A DNA stretch of 64,000 bases from Scytonematopsis contorta HA4267-MV1 (GTDB lineage Bacteria; Cyanobacteriota; Cyanobacteriia; Cyanobacteriales; Nostocaceae), in contig JAHHIC010000060.1 in assembly GCA_019359035.1 (NCBI GenBank), positions 87,700 to 151,699 of the forward strand. Direction: 5' to 3'. A model generated the notes under the pieces. That model saw nothing but the letters and a program-made list of their open reading frames with translations, made no database searches and was not told the DNA's origin. Position 1 is the stretch's first letter; every line of letters begins with the position of its first letter. Positions 28,921 through 38,228 of this stretch are shown here, one piece after another. A program made the position numbers and the translations under genes.

Positions 28921-29222
28921 TTGTTTACCTCAATTTAACTGCTTGTAGCCAATAACAAATCGAAGTTTTTCGGAATACTTTTTCTATAGGCTGACACAAT
29001 AAATTGAGCACTGCAATTAACCTATGCTTATGTAGGCATGATTGTCAATACTAATCTAGATAGATAATAAAAGAAAATATAATTAAACGGTATTTAAAAG
29101 GACAAAAGCTTTGTTCTACAAAGTCTTAAATACTACTAATAGCCTGCGATACTATCGAAATTAAAGATAAATATATAATTTTGTTCAAAGATAACTAACC
29201 AAGAATAAATATTTAATTTATT
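28921..29222. other. A+T-rich intergenic region
   Basis: About 300 bp between two minus-strand genes. Nothing recognisable was seen on either strand apart from very A+T-rich sequence that presumably carries the SDR promoter and the terminator of the GAF gene. Confidence 0.4.
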
Positions 29223-29825
29223 TTAACTATTTAAAATACAAGGTGCAGTTGCAAGAATATTCACACTTTGTTGCATTGCTTCAAAATCAGATTCTTGCCA
29301 ATTGCGTGGTGCTTGACAATTATGTGCGACAAGTAAACCCCATAATCCTTTGGGTACGAGAACTGGTACAACTAAGTTGGCACGAACTTGCAAACTACGA
29401 AGAAAGTCGCGGTGACAAGGTGCAATAGTTTCGGTTTCGATATCGGTAATTGCGCGTGTTCTTCCTGCTAAGTACAGTTCAGCGTACTCACCATTAAAAC
29501 ATTCATCTGGACCAGTCGAACCCAAAATTGAATACACATTAGAACTCAAAGCCTCGCAAGTTACCTGCCCATGCCACTCATCGTAAAAATAATATAAAAC
29601 CACACGGTCAACTTTGAGTGATTCTCGCAGATGGTGAATTGTTTCTTTAACGAGTGCATCTCGCTCAATAGTCACACGAAGACGATTAAGCACTTTTAAT
29701 AACCCATGCTCGACATGTTCACCTGGGTCACGGTTAAATTCCGAAGAAGAAGAATTTTTTTGCACTTTCTTATTCACACCTTTCAAAAATAAATTATCAG
29801 TAATAATTACCAAATTAACATACAT
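29223..29825 (-). CDS. Stand-alone cyanobacteriochrome-type GAF protein (DXCF class)
   Basis: A 200-residue protein consisting essentially of one GAF domain (about residues 38-195). Two cysteine landmarks of bilin-binding cyanobacteriochromes are present. Cys137-His138 in APCHRDFLRSLQVRANLVVP is the canonical thioether cysteine, and Cys109 in GPDECFNGEY is the second cysteine of the DXCF subclass. The closing LWGLLVAHNCQAPRNWQESD is also typical. DXCF members bind phycocyanobilin or phycoviolobilin through both cysteines and switch between blue and green states. No kinase, GGDEF or methyl-accepting domain follows, so any output must come from a partner. The start ATG at 29825 has no strong ribosome binding site. 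Confidence 0.82.
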   Translation of the reverse strand: MYVNLVIITDNLFLKGVNKKVQKNSSSSEFNRDPGEHVEHGLLKVLNRLRVTIERDALVKETIHHLRESLKVDRVVLYYFYDEWHGQVTCEALSSNVYSILGSTGPDECFNGEYAELYLAGRTRAITDIETETIAPCHRDFLRSLQVRANLVVPVLVPKGLWGLLVAHNCQAPRNWQESDFEAMQQSVNILATAPCILNS

Positions 29826-29919
29826 ATCCCAAAGATAAATTATAGGGTTTAAATATAAAAATATACTTAATATTTATTGGTAATAAGCCACTGAGATGAT
29901 GTATTATCTAATTTAATAG

Positions 29920-29957
29920 TAGAGACGTTACATGTAACGTCTCATGTAACGTCTCTA
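29920..29957. repeat. Dispersed palindrome, extended copy
   Basis: AGAGACGTTACATGTAACGT followed by a partial second copy of its right half. Same family as 18000-18025. Confidence 0.75.
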
Positions 29958-29971
29958 TTCTCTAAGGCGTT

Positions 29972-32900
29972 TTACTCCCACTCATCATTATCGGTATTTC
30001 TCAATAATGAGCTTAATTGTTCCCTTCGAGTTTCAAAGTTAGCTGCGATGGAAATTAAAATTATCCCCATGACTAACCCAATAACCCATTTCAAAAATGG
30101 ATATCGCAAGCTTAATATTACTAGTTGATAAATACTAGTTATTAAAAATGCACCAGTCCCAACATATAAATAAGCTCGCACTCGCAGGGCTAATCCAGCG
30201 AAAATAGCAATCAAGCTTAACACTCCTGGTATTATTGGGGTATCTATATGCAATACAACAGCCATTCCACAAATTAAACCGGAGCCTAAAATTCTGAGTA
30301 TGTGACGAGTCGGTTTAAATTCTGGTTTTAATTTTGGGTCTATAAATTCGGGGTCTATTTGGGCTATGTATAAAAGTGATAAACCAATTGGTGTGACATA
30401 CCATAAGCTATCTGTTAGTCCCAAACTATTAAACCACCGCAAAAGTGCCCAATCAACTAAGGCTACACTAATATATGTAAAACGCCAGTTTTGATTCAGT
30501 TTTGCGAGGAAGGTATAGAAAAGAGCGGTTATTATTATGGTGATAGGATAAGTGAGTTGCCATGTTTCCCACAAAACCATTACTGGTGCAATATATGCGG
30601 CTATTTGCCAAGGTCTTTTTGACCAACCCCATCTCTCCCAAGGTAGGATATAGAGAAAATAGGCAACTATACAGGCAATTGCTGCATTCCAAGGACGTAA
30701 TGGCCCAGTGATAAATTGTCCTACTGCTGTTTCTCTCCAAAATATCCGCATAAACAGGAATTGCAGCAAACCCAAATAAACCCAAAGTTCTCCTTGGTCA
30801 AGTTCCAAAGAAAAAATAGCTTGTTTTCTTCTTGCTTCCTCTTCCCCCCCTTCCCTCGTAGGGAAGGGGGTAGGGGGGTTAGGTCTCCTACCTTGAAATA
30901 TAGCGTAGCGAATTAAAAATGCTCCCGTCCCTAATCCCAGCAAGCGGTTAACTTGGATGGGGGAAGAAATTGATGCTATTAATAAACCACTACTCCAAAT
31001 CCAATGAAAATGAGCAACTGCTGTGATTTCTTGGGGAGTAAGGCGTAAATATTGAATTAACCAGGGGGTAAGTATTCTGTATGCATACATTATACTTGTA
31101 CCCAGTGCGGACATAGCTATTAGACCATCTCCAAAAGCTCCACCCCGCGCTTGCAACATTTGATACAGCAATAGTTCATAGCTTCCGATGGAGATACCAA
31201 TTAGTCCTAAATATACTAAAGGCTTTAAGTCTCGGTGTCTCCTACCAATGCTAATGACAATTAAAGCTACCCCTAAGGTATATAGTCCTGTCCAACTAGT
31301 AAAAGTATTTAAGCGTAGTAATACACTAAATCCACCATAGAGTAACGGTAGGATATGCAAGCTACCAGGAAATTTTTCTAACCCGTGTCGTCGTTTCCAC
31401 CATTCACCAAATAGTTGGGTTGCCAAACCTAAGGCTATATTCGCGACTGTGATGTTAATAAGCGAGCGTGTACTAAACCCTAGCAATTGAGCAACTAATA
31501 ATTCCAAAGTCCAACCGATGCTATAAAATGCCCAATCATTAGGTTGTTGCCAACTGCGGAATAATATTGCTCCTAAAGTTATAGCTGTTGCCACAACATA
31601 TAATAACCCTGGTGTCGTAACCTGATTGTAGAGCAATAACGAGTGCGCCGTTAAGCTCAATAACTCCACCCCACAAATTATAATTGCCCACCAATCAGCA
31701 GCGCTTGCATACAAACTACCTATATTATTCCTGGATTCCCCCCTTCCCTCATAGGGAAGGGGGGTAGGGGGGTTAGGTCTCCTATTGAATCCACGAGCAA
31801 CCCATAAACCAAGAACCGTGAGAGAACCAACAATAAACCAAACCTCTACCCCCAAACGCAATTCCCAAAGCGTAACTCCCAATAAACTAAGGGCAAATCC
31901 TTCCGTAATTAGCGCAGATTCAATGTTCCTTAAGTAGTTAGTATTAACCAACATTAAGCCGAAACCAACACCCAAAGCGATTAATCTCGCTCCCGGTATT
32001 GGTAAAACTAGTAACTGAGCAACAATTAATGCAGCAATACTAAAAAGACTGTTTGTGTTACGTTGCGGTGGGACGCGACTAGCAACAATTGTGAGCGTCA
32101 AAGGTGTAACCAGCCAAATTAACCCCCAATAGTCAACTTTAATACTGTAGCTAGTCCAAAAAGGTGCTGCATTTACCCATAACAAAATGTAACTAAAAAA
32201 CGCTAGCGCAAAGCCGATATACCGCGCACTACTCTGCCATACACCAGAGCCTGTGGTACTAAATAACCACTCTGCGACCATTAAACCAAGTAATATTACT
32301 GTCCATATTTGTGTTGTAAGAAGTGGTAATAACCAATCAATCCCGGCACAAAGGGTTAATAATCCAGTGATATGAGTTAAGTAGGGGAGTGGGGAGTGAG
32401 GGGATGGGGAAGATGAGGAAGATGAGGAGGATTTAGTGGTTATGAAAGCTAGGACGAGAGTGGATAGTAGCAGGTTAATGGAACGGAGAGCGGGATTTAC
32501 TAAGGAAAGGGTAGTTAGTACTGCACCAAATGCTAAGGTTAACTGTTCACCATAATTCGCAACTTTTCGTTTACCTTGGCTACGCAAAATTTGGGTAAAG
32601 ACTACCATTAAAATTACGTAGGGAAATAAAGCAACGCTCAATAATGCCCAAGGTTCATATTGGGAGTTAATTAGTTTAGCTGTGGTCGCAATTAACACTT
32701 CTCTGAAACCAACAGGTACTAATCTCCAAGTTAACCAAATTGACTGTAACCCGATAAAGAAAATAGCAGTAAAATCACCTTGTAAACTATGCGACTGTAA
32801 GCGACGATAGAAAAATAATAAAGCCAAAGCACTAACACTTAAAGCTTGCTCTGGACGAGTTCCAACTGTAACCACCCAACCGAGGAATAATAAGATACCT

Positions 32901-34261
32901 CCTGAGAGTTCCCACAGGTGCGGGAGTGGGGAGTTGGTAGAGACGCGATTAATCGCGTCTGTACGGAGTGGGGAGTTGGTAGAGACGCGATTAATCGCGT
33001 CTGTACGGAGTAGGGAGTTGGTAGAGACGCGATTAATCGCGTCTGTACGGAGTGGGGAGTTGGTAGAGACGCGATTAATCGCGTCTGTACGGAGTAGGGA
33101 GTTGGTAGAGACGCGATTAATCGCGTCTCTACGGAGTAGGGAGTTGGTACAGACGCGATTAATCGCGTCTGTACAGAGTGAGGAAGATGAAGGGTATGGG
33201 GTTAAATTTTGTGCTAGCCAGGTTACTAACCAACCGCAAATCCCTATGGCTAAACCTAGTTGGGTGATTTCTAAACCGACTACGAATATACCTCGGTAAA
33301 GTAATAATAACAGGGCATAAATAACTATCGCGGTTGGTAAGCTGATATTAAATTGATTTTGCTGGTTTTGTTGTCTTACTGCTAAACGTGTTTGATAAAG
33401 TGTGAGGAAACTGGTTCCTACCATTGCTATATATAGAGCGATTATGGGGAATGCCGGAATTTTCCAACCCCAATGTAAAAAGCTCAGTGCCAAAATATTT
33501 ATTAAACGTAGTTTGCGATTCGGCAAATTGGCAACAAATTGACGGCTGTCAGAGATTAAAACTGTAATAGATAACAGGGTGATGGCTGCAATTGCTACTA
33601 CAAGCCAATTAATAAAAGAGCTAATGGGACTCAGCAATAACCCGAAGCTGTCCATTGCCCAAAAGTTGACGGGAACGAGCAACAGCGTAACTATCAACAA
33701 TGATTGAGTTGTTAATCTTAAATTGGGCTGTTTACCTGTCCAAAAACTAAATCCCCAAAAACTTAAGGTGTAGGAAAATAATATTCCGTATTGTCCTGCA
33801 ACTGGGAATCTGTCCCATTGACTTGCTGCAAGTACCCCGGAGGAAACAACTACGAGGAACATACCCAAAAATAAAAGCCACCGAACGCTTAATTCTGCCA
33901 TCAAAGACTGTAACATCCCTGCTAGCACGCTTGGTTTTGCTTGTTCTTTGACTGGTGTTGGTTTTGTTATTTTCTCTGTTATTTTTCCTTTATTGGCTAA
34001 TCGTGAGGGAACTGGGGGTTCTTCTAGCTCTGCTATTCCAGGGAGAGTAGTATAGGAAGGTACTGGAGTTTTCTTAGAATCGGTTTGAGCTTGTGTTTCC
34101 AATACAACAGCGCAAGTAAGATAATCTAAGCATATTTGCCGTACATGAGCGTCGGATATTAAACCTAATTCTAATAGGGTACTAAGTCCCTGTAATACCT
34201 GGGGATGTGATGATGGTAGCCTTATTGGTATATTTGGTGGGCGTTCTGGGTTTTGTGACAT
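29972..34261 (-). CDS. Giant polytopic membrane protein of unknown function
   Basis: A 1,429-residue protein. The first 130 residues are soluble (LQGLSTLLELGLISDAHVRQICLDYL resembles a small helical domain), followed by roughly 35-40 hydrophobic segments. No transporter signature was recognised; long helical proteins of this kind occur as uncharacterised cyanobacterial membrane proteins. Four hydrophilic loops are translated intergenic repeats in frame: residues 361-443 (six 14-residue copies of DAINRVSTNS-type), about 608-624 (serine/proline run), about 827-841 and about 1126-1140 ([17 protein letters not shown]). The reading frame survives all of them, which argues that the gene is still under selection. 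It is monocistronic. Confidence 0.8.
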   Translation of the reverse strand: MSQNPERPPNIPIRLPSSHPQVLQGLSTLLELGLISDAHVRQICLDYLTCAVVLETQAQTDSKKTPVPSYTTLPGIAELEEPPVPSRLANKGKITEKITKPTPVKEQAKPSVLAGMLQSLMAELSVRWLLFLGMFLVVVSSGVLAASQWDRFPVAGQYGILFSYTLSFWGFSFWTGKQPNLRLTTQSLLIVTLLLVPVNFWAMDSFGLLLSPISSFINWLVVAIAAITLLSITVLISDSRQFVANLPNRKLRLINILALSFLHWGWKIPAFPIIALYIAMVGTSFLTLYQTRLAVRQQNQQNQFNISLPTAIVIYALLLLLYRGIFVVGLEITQLGLAIGICGWLVTWLAQNLTPYPSSSSLCTDAINRVCTNSLLRRDAINRVSTNSLLRTDAINRVSTNSPLRTDAINRVSTNSLLRTDAINRVSTNSPLRTDAINRVSTNSPLPHLWELSGGILLFLGWVVTVGTRPEQALSVSALALLFFYRRLQSHSLQGDFTAIFFIGLQSIWLTWRLVPVGFREVLIATTAKLINSQYEPWALLSVALFPYVILMVVFTQILRSQGKRKVANYGEQLTLAFGAVLTTLSLVNPALRSINLLLSTLVLAFITTKSSSSSSSSPSPHSPLPYLTHITGLLTLCAGIDWLLPLLTTQIWTVILLGLMVAEWLFSTTGSGVWQSSARYIGFALAFFSYILLWVNAAPFWTSYSIKVDYWGLIWLVTPLTLTIVASRVPPQRNTNSLFSIAALIVAQLLVLPIPGARLIALGVGFGLMLVNTNYLRNIESALITEGFALSLLGVTLWELRLGVEVWFIVGSLTVLGLWVARGFNRRPNPPTPLPYEGRGESRNNIGSLYASAADWWAIIICGVELLSLTAHSLLLYNQVTTPGLLYVVATAITLGAILFRSWQQPNDWAFYSIGWTLELLVAQLLGFSTRSLINITVANIALGLATQLFGEWWKRRHGLEKFPGSLHILPLLYGGFSVLLRLNTFTSWTGLYTLGVALIVISIGRRHRDLKPLVYLGLIGISIGSYELLLYQMLQARGGAFGDGLIAMSALGTSIMYAYRILTPWLIQYLRLTPQEITAVAHFHWIWSSGLLIASISSPIQVNRLLGLGTGAFLIRYAIFQGRRPNPPTPFPTREGGEEEARRKQAIFSLELDQGELWVYLGLLQFLFMRIFWRETAVGQFITGPLRPWNAAIACIVAYFLYILPWERWGWSKRPWQIAAYIAPVMVLWETWQLTYPITIIITALFYTFLAKLNQNWRFTYISVALVDWALLRWFNSLGLTDSLWYVTPIGLSLLYIAQIDPEFIDPKLKPEFKPTRHILRILGSGLICGMAVVLHIDTPIIPGVLSLIAIFAGLALRVRAYLYVGTGAFLITSIYQLVILSLRYPFLKWVIGLVMGIILISIAANFETRREQLSSLLRNTDNDEWE
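30843..30886. repeat. C/G-rich palindromic repeat inside a gene, copy 3
   Basis: Same family as 3167-3209. It lies in frame in the giant membrane protein, read as RRPNPPTPFPTREGGEE in a loop. Confidence 0.88.
31738..31780. repeat. C/G-rich palindromic repeat inside a gene, copy 4
   Basis: Second in-frame copy in the same gene, read as [17 protein letters not shown]. Confidence 0.88.
32939..33190. repeat. Six 42-bp tandem repeats inside a gene
   Basis: Units begin at 32939, 32981, 33023, 33065, 33107 and 33149. Each contains the 20-bp palindrome AGACGCGATTAATCGCGTCT and a GGGGAGTTGGT spacer. The period of 42 equals 14 codons, so copy number can change without a frameshift. The neighbouring G-rich GGGGATGGGG-type stretch at 32385-32435 is also in frame. 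Confidence 0.93.
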
Positions 34262-34751
34262 AAGCTACAGCCCCTAATGAAATTAAGTTAAATATTAAAT
34301 ATGTGAATCGGAGGTAAAGAATTACCTCTTGTTTTATCATCAAGGATTCGCAAGTATATTTTGGTTCTCTTTGTGACACTTGCTCATGTGACCAAAATAA
34401 TGACCTAACCCCCCTACCCCCCTTCCCTAGGAGGGAAGGGGGAAAATTAAACCTCTCCTCGTATCCGTAAACGGACGCTGATGGCTAGCGAAGAAAGGCT
34501 TCAAACCCACCTTCCCTATAAGGGAAGGGGGTAGGGGGTTAGGTCTCTCTACATTTTTTGTATACGTAAACTCTTTGTATCGAATAAATCTGTTTCGCTG
34601 GTGGTTCTACGGAAATGGGTTAGATGCTGTTGTATTTAAAACTAGAGGGTTTGACTGTGTTGATTGAGTCTGGATTTAAGTTTAAGTCGAAATACTAGGT
34701 TTTACGCGGTGTGTTTTCCAAAAACATTAATTACTAAGGTTAAAATTACTT
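34262..34751. other. Divergent promoter region with two palindromic repeats
   Basis: The region separates the giant membrane protein (minus) from the protease (plus). It holds two C/G-rich palindromic repeats, at 34402-34442 (inverted orientation) and 34510-34544 (direct), with TATCCGTAAACGGACGCT between them. The last 200 bp before the protease are A+T-rich and should carry its promoter. No additional gene is seen. Confidence 0.7.
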
Positions 34752-37040
34752 ATGTTTTTTGGTAATTCAAATAACAACTCGCCTACAAGTATAAGTTCAA
34801 ATACCGCTCTTTCGACTCAAGTATCTACAAAATATGTTAATTCTTTAGATAATAGTGATAGCTATGATTCCACTTTTGCTAATCGTAGTAACAATGTTGC
34901 TCCCGGTAGTTTGTTAGATGAGCAACCTCTGACTCAAAACAATTTATCAATAGCAAATAATTTTAGTTCGGATATACTTTGGCGTCACTACGGTAACGGT
35001 CAAGATGCTTTTTGGTCAATGAGTGGTACTACTCTTGAGGAGGCAGTATATATCGCACCAGTATATGACCTAAGTTGGAGAATGGAGGGTAGTGGTGATT
35101 TTAATAACGATGGTAAAAGCGATATTATTTGGCGTAATTATCGAACTGGAGAAAATGCTATTTGGTTAATGGATAATGCGACTCTAATTCAGGGTGTATA
35201 TATAACACCAGTATCTGATTTGAGTTGGAGAATGGAGGGTGCTGGTGATTTTAATAATGACGGTAAAAGCGATATTATTTGGCGTAATTATCGGACTGGG
35301 GAGAATGCTATTTGGTTGATGGATGGCACTACTTTGAATCAAGGACAAGGTGTATACACAACACCAGTACATGACCTGAGTTGGAGAATGGAGGGTGCTG
35401 GTGATTTTAATGCTGATGGTAAAAGTGATATTATTTGGCGTAATTATCGGACTGGAGAAAATGCTATTTGGTTAATGAATGGTACTACTCTTAATCAGGG
35501 ACAGGGAGTATATACAACACCAGTACATGACATGAGTTGGAGAATGGAAGGTGCTGGTGATTTTAATAATGATGGTAAAAGCGATATTATTTGGCGTAAT
35601 TATCGGACTGGGGAAAATGCTATCTGGTTAATGGATGGTACTACTCTTAACCAGGGACAGGGAGTATATACAACACTAGTACCTGACCTTAACTGGGAAA
35701 TGGTTTCTACTCGAAGAGTTTATCGAGAGGCAAATAATTCTCTTGCACAAGCTTCTAATTTAGGTGTTTTGAATGGTAATCAGAGCTTCTCTGATTTTGT
35801 TAGCATTACTAGTGACTCCAACGATTATTACCGTTTCACTTTGAGTAGTAATACTAGTTTTAGAATCAATCTCAATGGTTTAAGTGCGGATGCAGATATA
35901 CAACTTTTAAATCTTGATGGTAATATAATCGGTCGTTCTACGAATTCTACGAACAGCGAAGAAAATATTAATATTCAACTAGCGAGTGGTACTTATTATA
36001 TTAGGGTTTATGCCTACTTGGGTGCTACTACTAGCTACAATCTTAATTTATCTTCTGTTACTGTTAACCCGGCTTTTAACTCCACTTATGGATATGGTTT
36101 GGTAGATAGTGCTGCTGCTGTTGCTAGAGCAATTGGACAATCTAGGTTCACTGATGTCTCAGACTTAGGAGGAAATAACTGGGGTAATGATATGGTAAAT
36201 GCTCCGGAAGTTTGGAATAGGGGATTTACTGGTCAAGGAATTACTGTAGCGGTGATTGACTCTGGTGTTGATATTAACCACCAAGATTTGAGAGATAATA
36301 TTTGGCAGAATTATGCTGAGATTGCGGGTAACGGTATTGATGATGATGGTAATGGATATATAGATGACGTTAATGGTTGGAATTTTGGTGTCGGTCAATA
36401 CAATGGAAATGTGCTTCCTGGTACGAGTAGTCCCCGTCAGTTTCATGGAACTCATGTAGCTGGCACAATTTCAGCTATGAACGATAATAATGGCGTAACT
36501 GGAGTTGCTTATAATTCCAGAATTATGGCTCTCAGATTGGGAGATACAAATAATCAAGGTAGTTTTACTAATGCAGGAAGTTTAGCTGAGGCTATTCGCT
36601 ATGCTGTAGATAATGGTGCTAGGGTCATAAATATGAGTTTGGGTTGGTCTGATTCACCTGAATTACGAGATGCTCTTGCTTATGCTGCTAATAGAAATGT
36701 AATTACGGTTAGTGCTGCTGGGAATGAGTCTTCTTCTTCTCCTGGTAATCCTGCTCAATATGCTACTGACTACGGTATTTCTGTGGGTGCGGTAGACATA
36801 AATAGAACTATTGCTAGTTTCTCTAACCGTGCAGGTAGCGATAGCAGAATGCAGCATCTTGTTGCTCCTGGTGTTAGTGTTTATTCTACGACACCTGGTA
36901 ATAATTATGGGTTCAGTTCTGGTACTTCTATGGCTACACCTTATGTGGCTGGTGTGGTTGCTTTGATGCTGAGTGCTAATCCTTATTTGACTCATGCTCA
37001 AATTCGACAGATTTTGACTGAAACTGCACGTGTTGTTTAA
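34752..37040 (+). CDS. Subtilisin-like protease with N-terminal FG-GAP/VCBS-like repeats
   Basis: A 762-residue S8 serine protease with unusual order. An Asn/Ser-rich N-terminus (1-72) precedes five about-50-residue repeats (73-330), each with a DFNNDGKSD-type calcium loop and IIWRNYRTGENAIWLM. A PPC-like beta domain (about 335-435) is followed by the catalytic domain (about 475-760). The triad is Asp503 (AVIDSGVD), His568 (FHGTHVAG) and Ser726 (SGTSMATP). No classical signal peptide or propeptide is seen, so export may use a type I or other leaderless route. The repeats are nearly identical in DNA, indicating recent expansion. It is monocistronic, with a palindromic repeat following the stop. 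Confidence 0.88.
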   Translation: MFFGNSNNNSPTSISSNTALSTQVSTKYVNSLDNSDSYDSTFANRSNNVAPGSLLDEQPLTQNNLSIANNFSSDILWRHYGNGQDAFWSMSGTTLEEAVYIAPVYDLSWRMEGSGDFNNDGKSDIIWRNYRTGENAIWLMDNATLIQGVYITPVSDLSWRMEGAGDFNNDGKSDIIWRNYRTGENAIWLMDGTTLNQGQGVYTTPVHDLSWRMEGAGDFNADGKSDIIWRNYRTGENAIWLMNGTTLNQGQGVYTTPVHDMSWRMEGAGDFNNDGKSDIIWRNYRTGENAIWLMDGTTLNQGQGVYTTLVPDLNWEMVSTRRVYREANNSLAQASNLGVLNGNQSFSDFVSITSDSNDYYRFTLSSNTSFRINLNGLSADADIQLLNLDGNIIGRSTNSTNSEENINIQLASGTYYIRVYAYLGATTSYNLNLSSVTVNPAFNSTYGYGLVDSAAAVARAIGQSRFTDVSDLGGNNWGNDMVNAPEVWNRGFTGQGITVAVIDSGVDINHQDLRDNIWQNYAEIAGNGIDDDGNGYIDDVNGWNFGVGQYNGNVLPGTSSPRQFHGTHVAGTISAMNDNNGVTGVAYNSRIMALRLGDTNNQGSFTNAGSLAEAIRYAVDNGARVINMSLGWSDSPELRDALAYAANRNVITVSAAGNESSSSPGNPAQYATDYGISVGAVDINRTIASFSNRAGSDSRMQHLVAPGVSVYSTTPGNNYGFSSGTSMATPYVAGVVALMLSANPYLTHAQIRQILTETARVV

Positions 37041-37086
37041 GAGACCTAACCCCCCTACCCCCCTTCCCTACTAGGGAAGGGGGGGG
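37041..37086. repeat. C/G-rich palindromic repeat, copy 7
   Basis: Starts immediately after the protease stop codon in inverted orientation (GAGACCTAACCCCCCTACC...). It may act as a 3' hairpin for that transcript. Confidence 0.85.
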
Positions 37087-37150
37087 AATAAAAGAAGCAT
37101 CTCTTTGCTAAGGGCTATGCTGGGTACACACAAGTTGGAACAAGGTTGTG

Positions 37151-37384
37151 ATTGCGAGGAGCTTTTTCTGTCATTGCGAGGAGCTTTTTCTGTCATTGCG
37201 AGGAGCCTTTTCTGTCATTGCGAGGAGCTTTTTTTGTGATTGCGAGGAGCCTTTTCTGTCATTGCGAGGAGGAACGACGAAGCAACCCCAACAACTCTGA
37301 ATCCCACGAAATATCTATGTGTACTATATTCATAGTTTACAACAGGTGCATGAGATTGCTTCGTCGTTCCTCCTCGCAATGACA
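37151..37384. repeat. 22-bp tandem array with inverted copy (REP-like)
   Basis: Six units of ATTGCGAGGAGCTTTTTCTG-type sequence begin at 37151 and repeat every 22 bp up to 37261. The last one continues into GAACGACGAAGCAAC. An inverted copy (GTTGCTTCGTCGTTCC-like) lies at 37356-37384, giving a potential long hairpin. A 76-codon frame here is only repeat translation. Confidence 0.9.
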
Positions 37385-37461
37385 GTTCACTTTTGACTTG
37401 TGTGTACAGCGTAGCCTATGAGGAAGGTTTGGAGAGAGTCCTTTTTTATTTCCGGGAATGT

Positions 37462-38103
37462 TTATAAAATTCGGCTAATAATTTGCTTGATTACTTGTGT
37501 AACTTCAAACAATTCGTTCTTCTGAGGATTAGATAAAGTAAATTTTTTTGACAACGCATACTGTCTTTGCTGTTGGGATAGTTTCACGAAAATATAGTCT
37601 TCCCCGTTGCTTATCATGCCAAAAACTGGTGTTTCTGAGTTAGGGTTTGCCATCATATAAGCTAAGGTTTGCGGTAGTGCCTGCAACACACTAAAACCAT
37701 AATGCTTGGATTCAATTAATACTACCCATAATTTATTTTGCACTACTAAAGTATCAATAAAGCCTTCTAATATAGTTTCTTCCTCACTTCCATTTTCTAT
37801 TGCGACTTTTACTAGTTGCTCGCTACGAATTTTAAAGGGAGGGTCGCATAGTCCTATTAATTCTAATAAAGGAGATAATATAATAATGTTAACTGTGCCT
37901 TCGGTTATTGCACCATCGGCAGCATAATATAAGTAGCGATTTTTCAGACGATTTAATGACTCTTTTTCTGTATCTATGAGTGATGGTAAATTATTAAACC
38001 ATTCTGTAAAAAATTCGCTGTCAGCAGTTTGGCTTAAATTAAATTTAGCGTGAGCTTCGTTTAAATTTGTAATTGCTTTGGTAATTCCAACTGTTTGAAC
38101 CAT
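37462..38103 (-). CDS. HsdR_N-like PD-(D/E)XK nuclease-fold protein
   Basis: A 213-residue protein resembling the N-terminal nuclease domain of type I restriction HsdR subunits. The core is EGFIDTLVVQNKLWVVLIESK, with Asp and the Glu-X-Lys pair of the PD-(D/E)XK motif, and a later glutamine-rich helix (LSQQQRQYALSKK). No helicase domain or HsdM/HsdS partner is adjacent. Such single-domain proteins are common in cyanobacteria and their role is unclear. It lies just downstream of the vWA-MoxR-VMAP set on the same strand, so it could be an associated effector, but the 125-bp gap leaves that open. Confidence 0.65.
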   Translation of the reverse strand: MVQTVGITKAITNLNEAHAKFNLSQTADSEFFTEWFNNLPSLIDTEKESLNRLKNRYLYYAADGAITEGTVNIIILSPLLELIGLCDPPFKIRSEQLVKVAIENGSEEETILEGFIDTLVVQNKLWVVLIESKHYGFSVLQALPQTLAYMMANPNSETPVFGMISNGEDYIFVKLSQQQRQYALSKKFTLSNPQKNELFEVTQVIKQIISRIL

Positions 38104-38228
38104 TTTAATTAGACTGATGCTTTCACTCTATTTTAATGAATTTCAGTATAAGTGCTAAAATAAATTAGGAAGCCTGTAGCGGCTAAACCAGGAAAAGGGC
38201 AAAAGAGAAGAGAATAAAGTGTGGAGAA

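Noticed and set aside
32939..33190. Possible CRISPR array
   Set aside because: The units are contiguous 42-bp repeats without unique spacers, and there are no cas genes.
32934..33299. A 121-codon plus-strand frame opposite the giant membrane protein
   Set aside because: It is a translation of the palindromic 42-bp repeats on the opposite strand; the minus-strand frame is much longer and continuous.
37151..37287. Possible CRISPR array of 22-bp units
   Set aside because: Units are directly adjacent without spacers and belong to a REP-type repeat.
37152..37382. A 76-codon frame with repeated FCHCEEP-type peptides
   Set aside because: It is a translation of the 22-bp tandem repeats.
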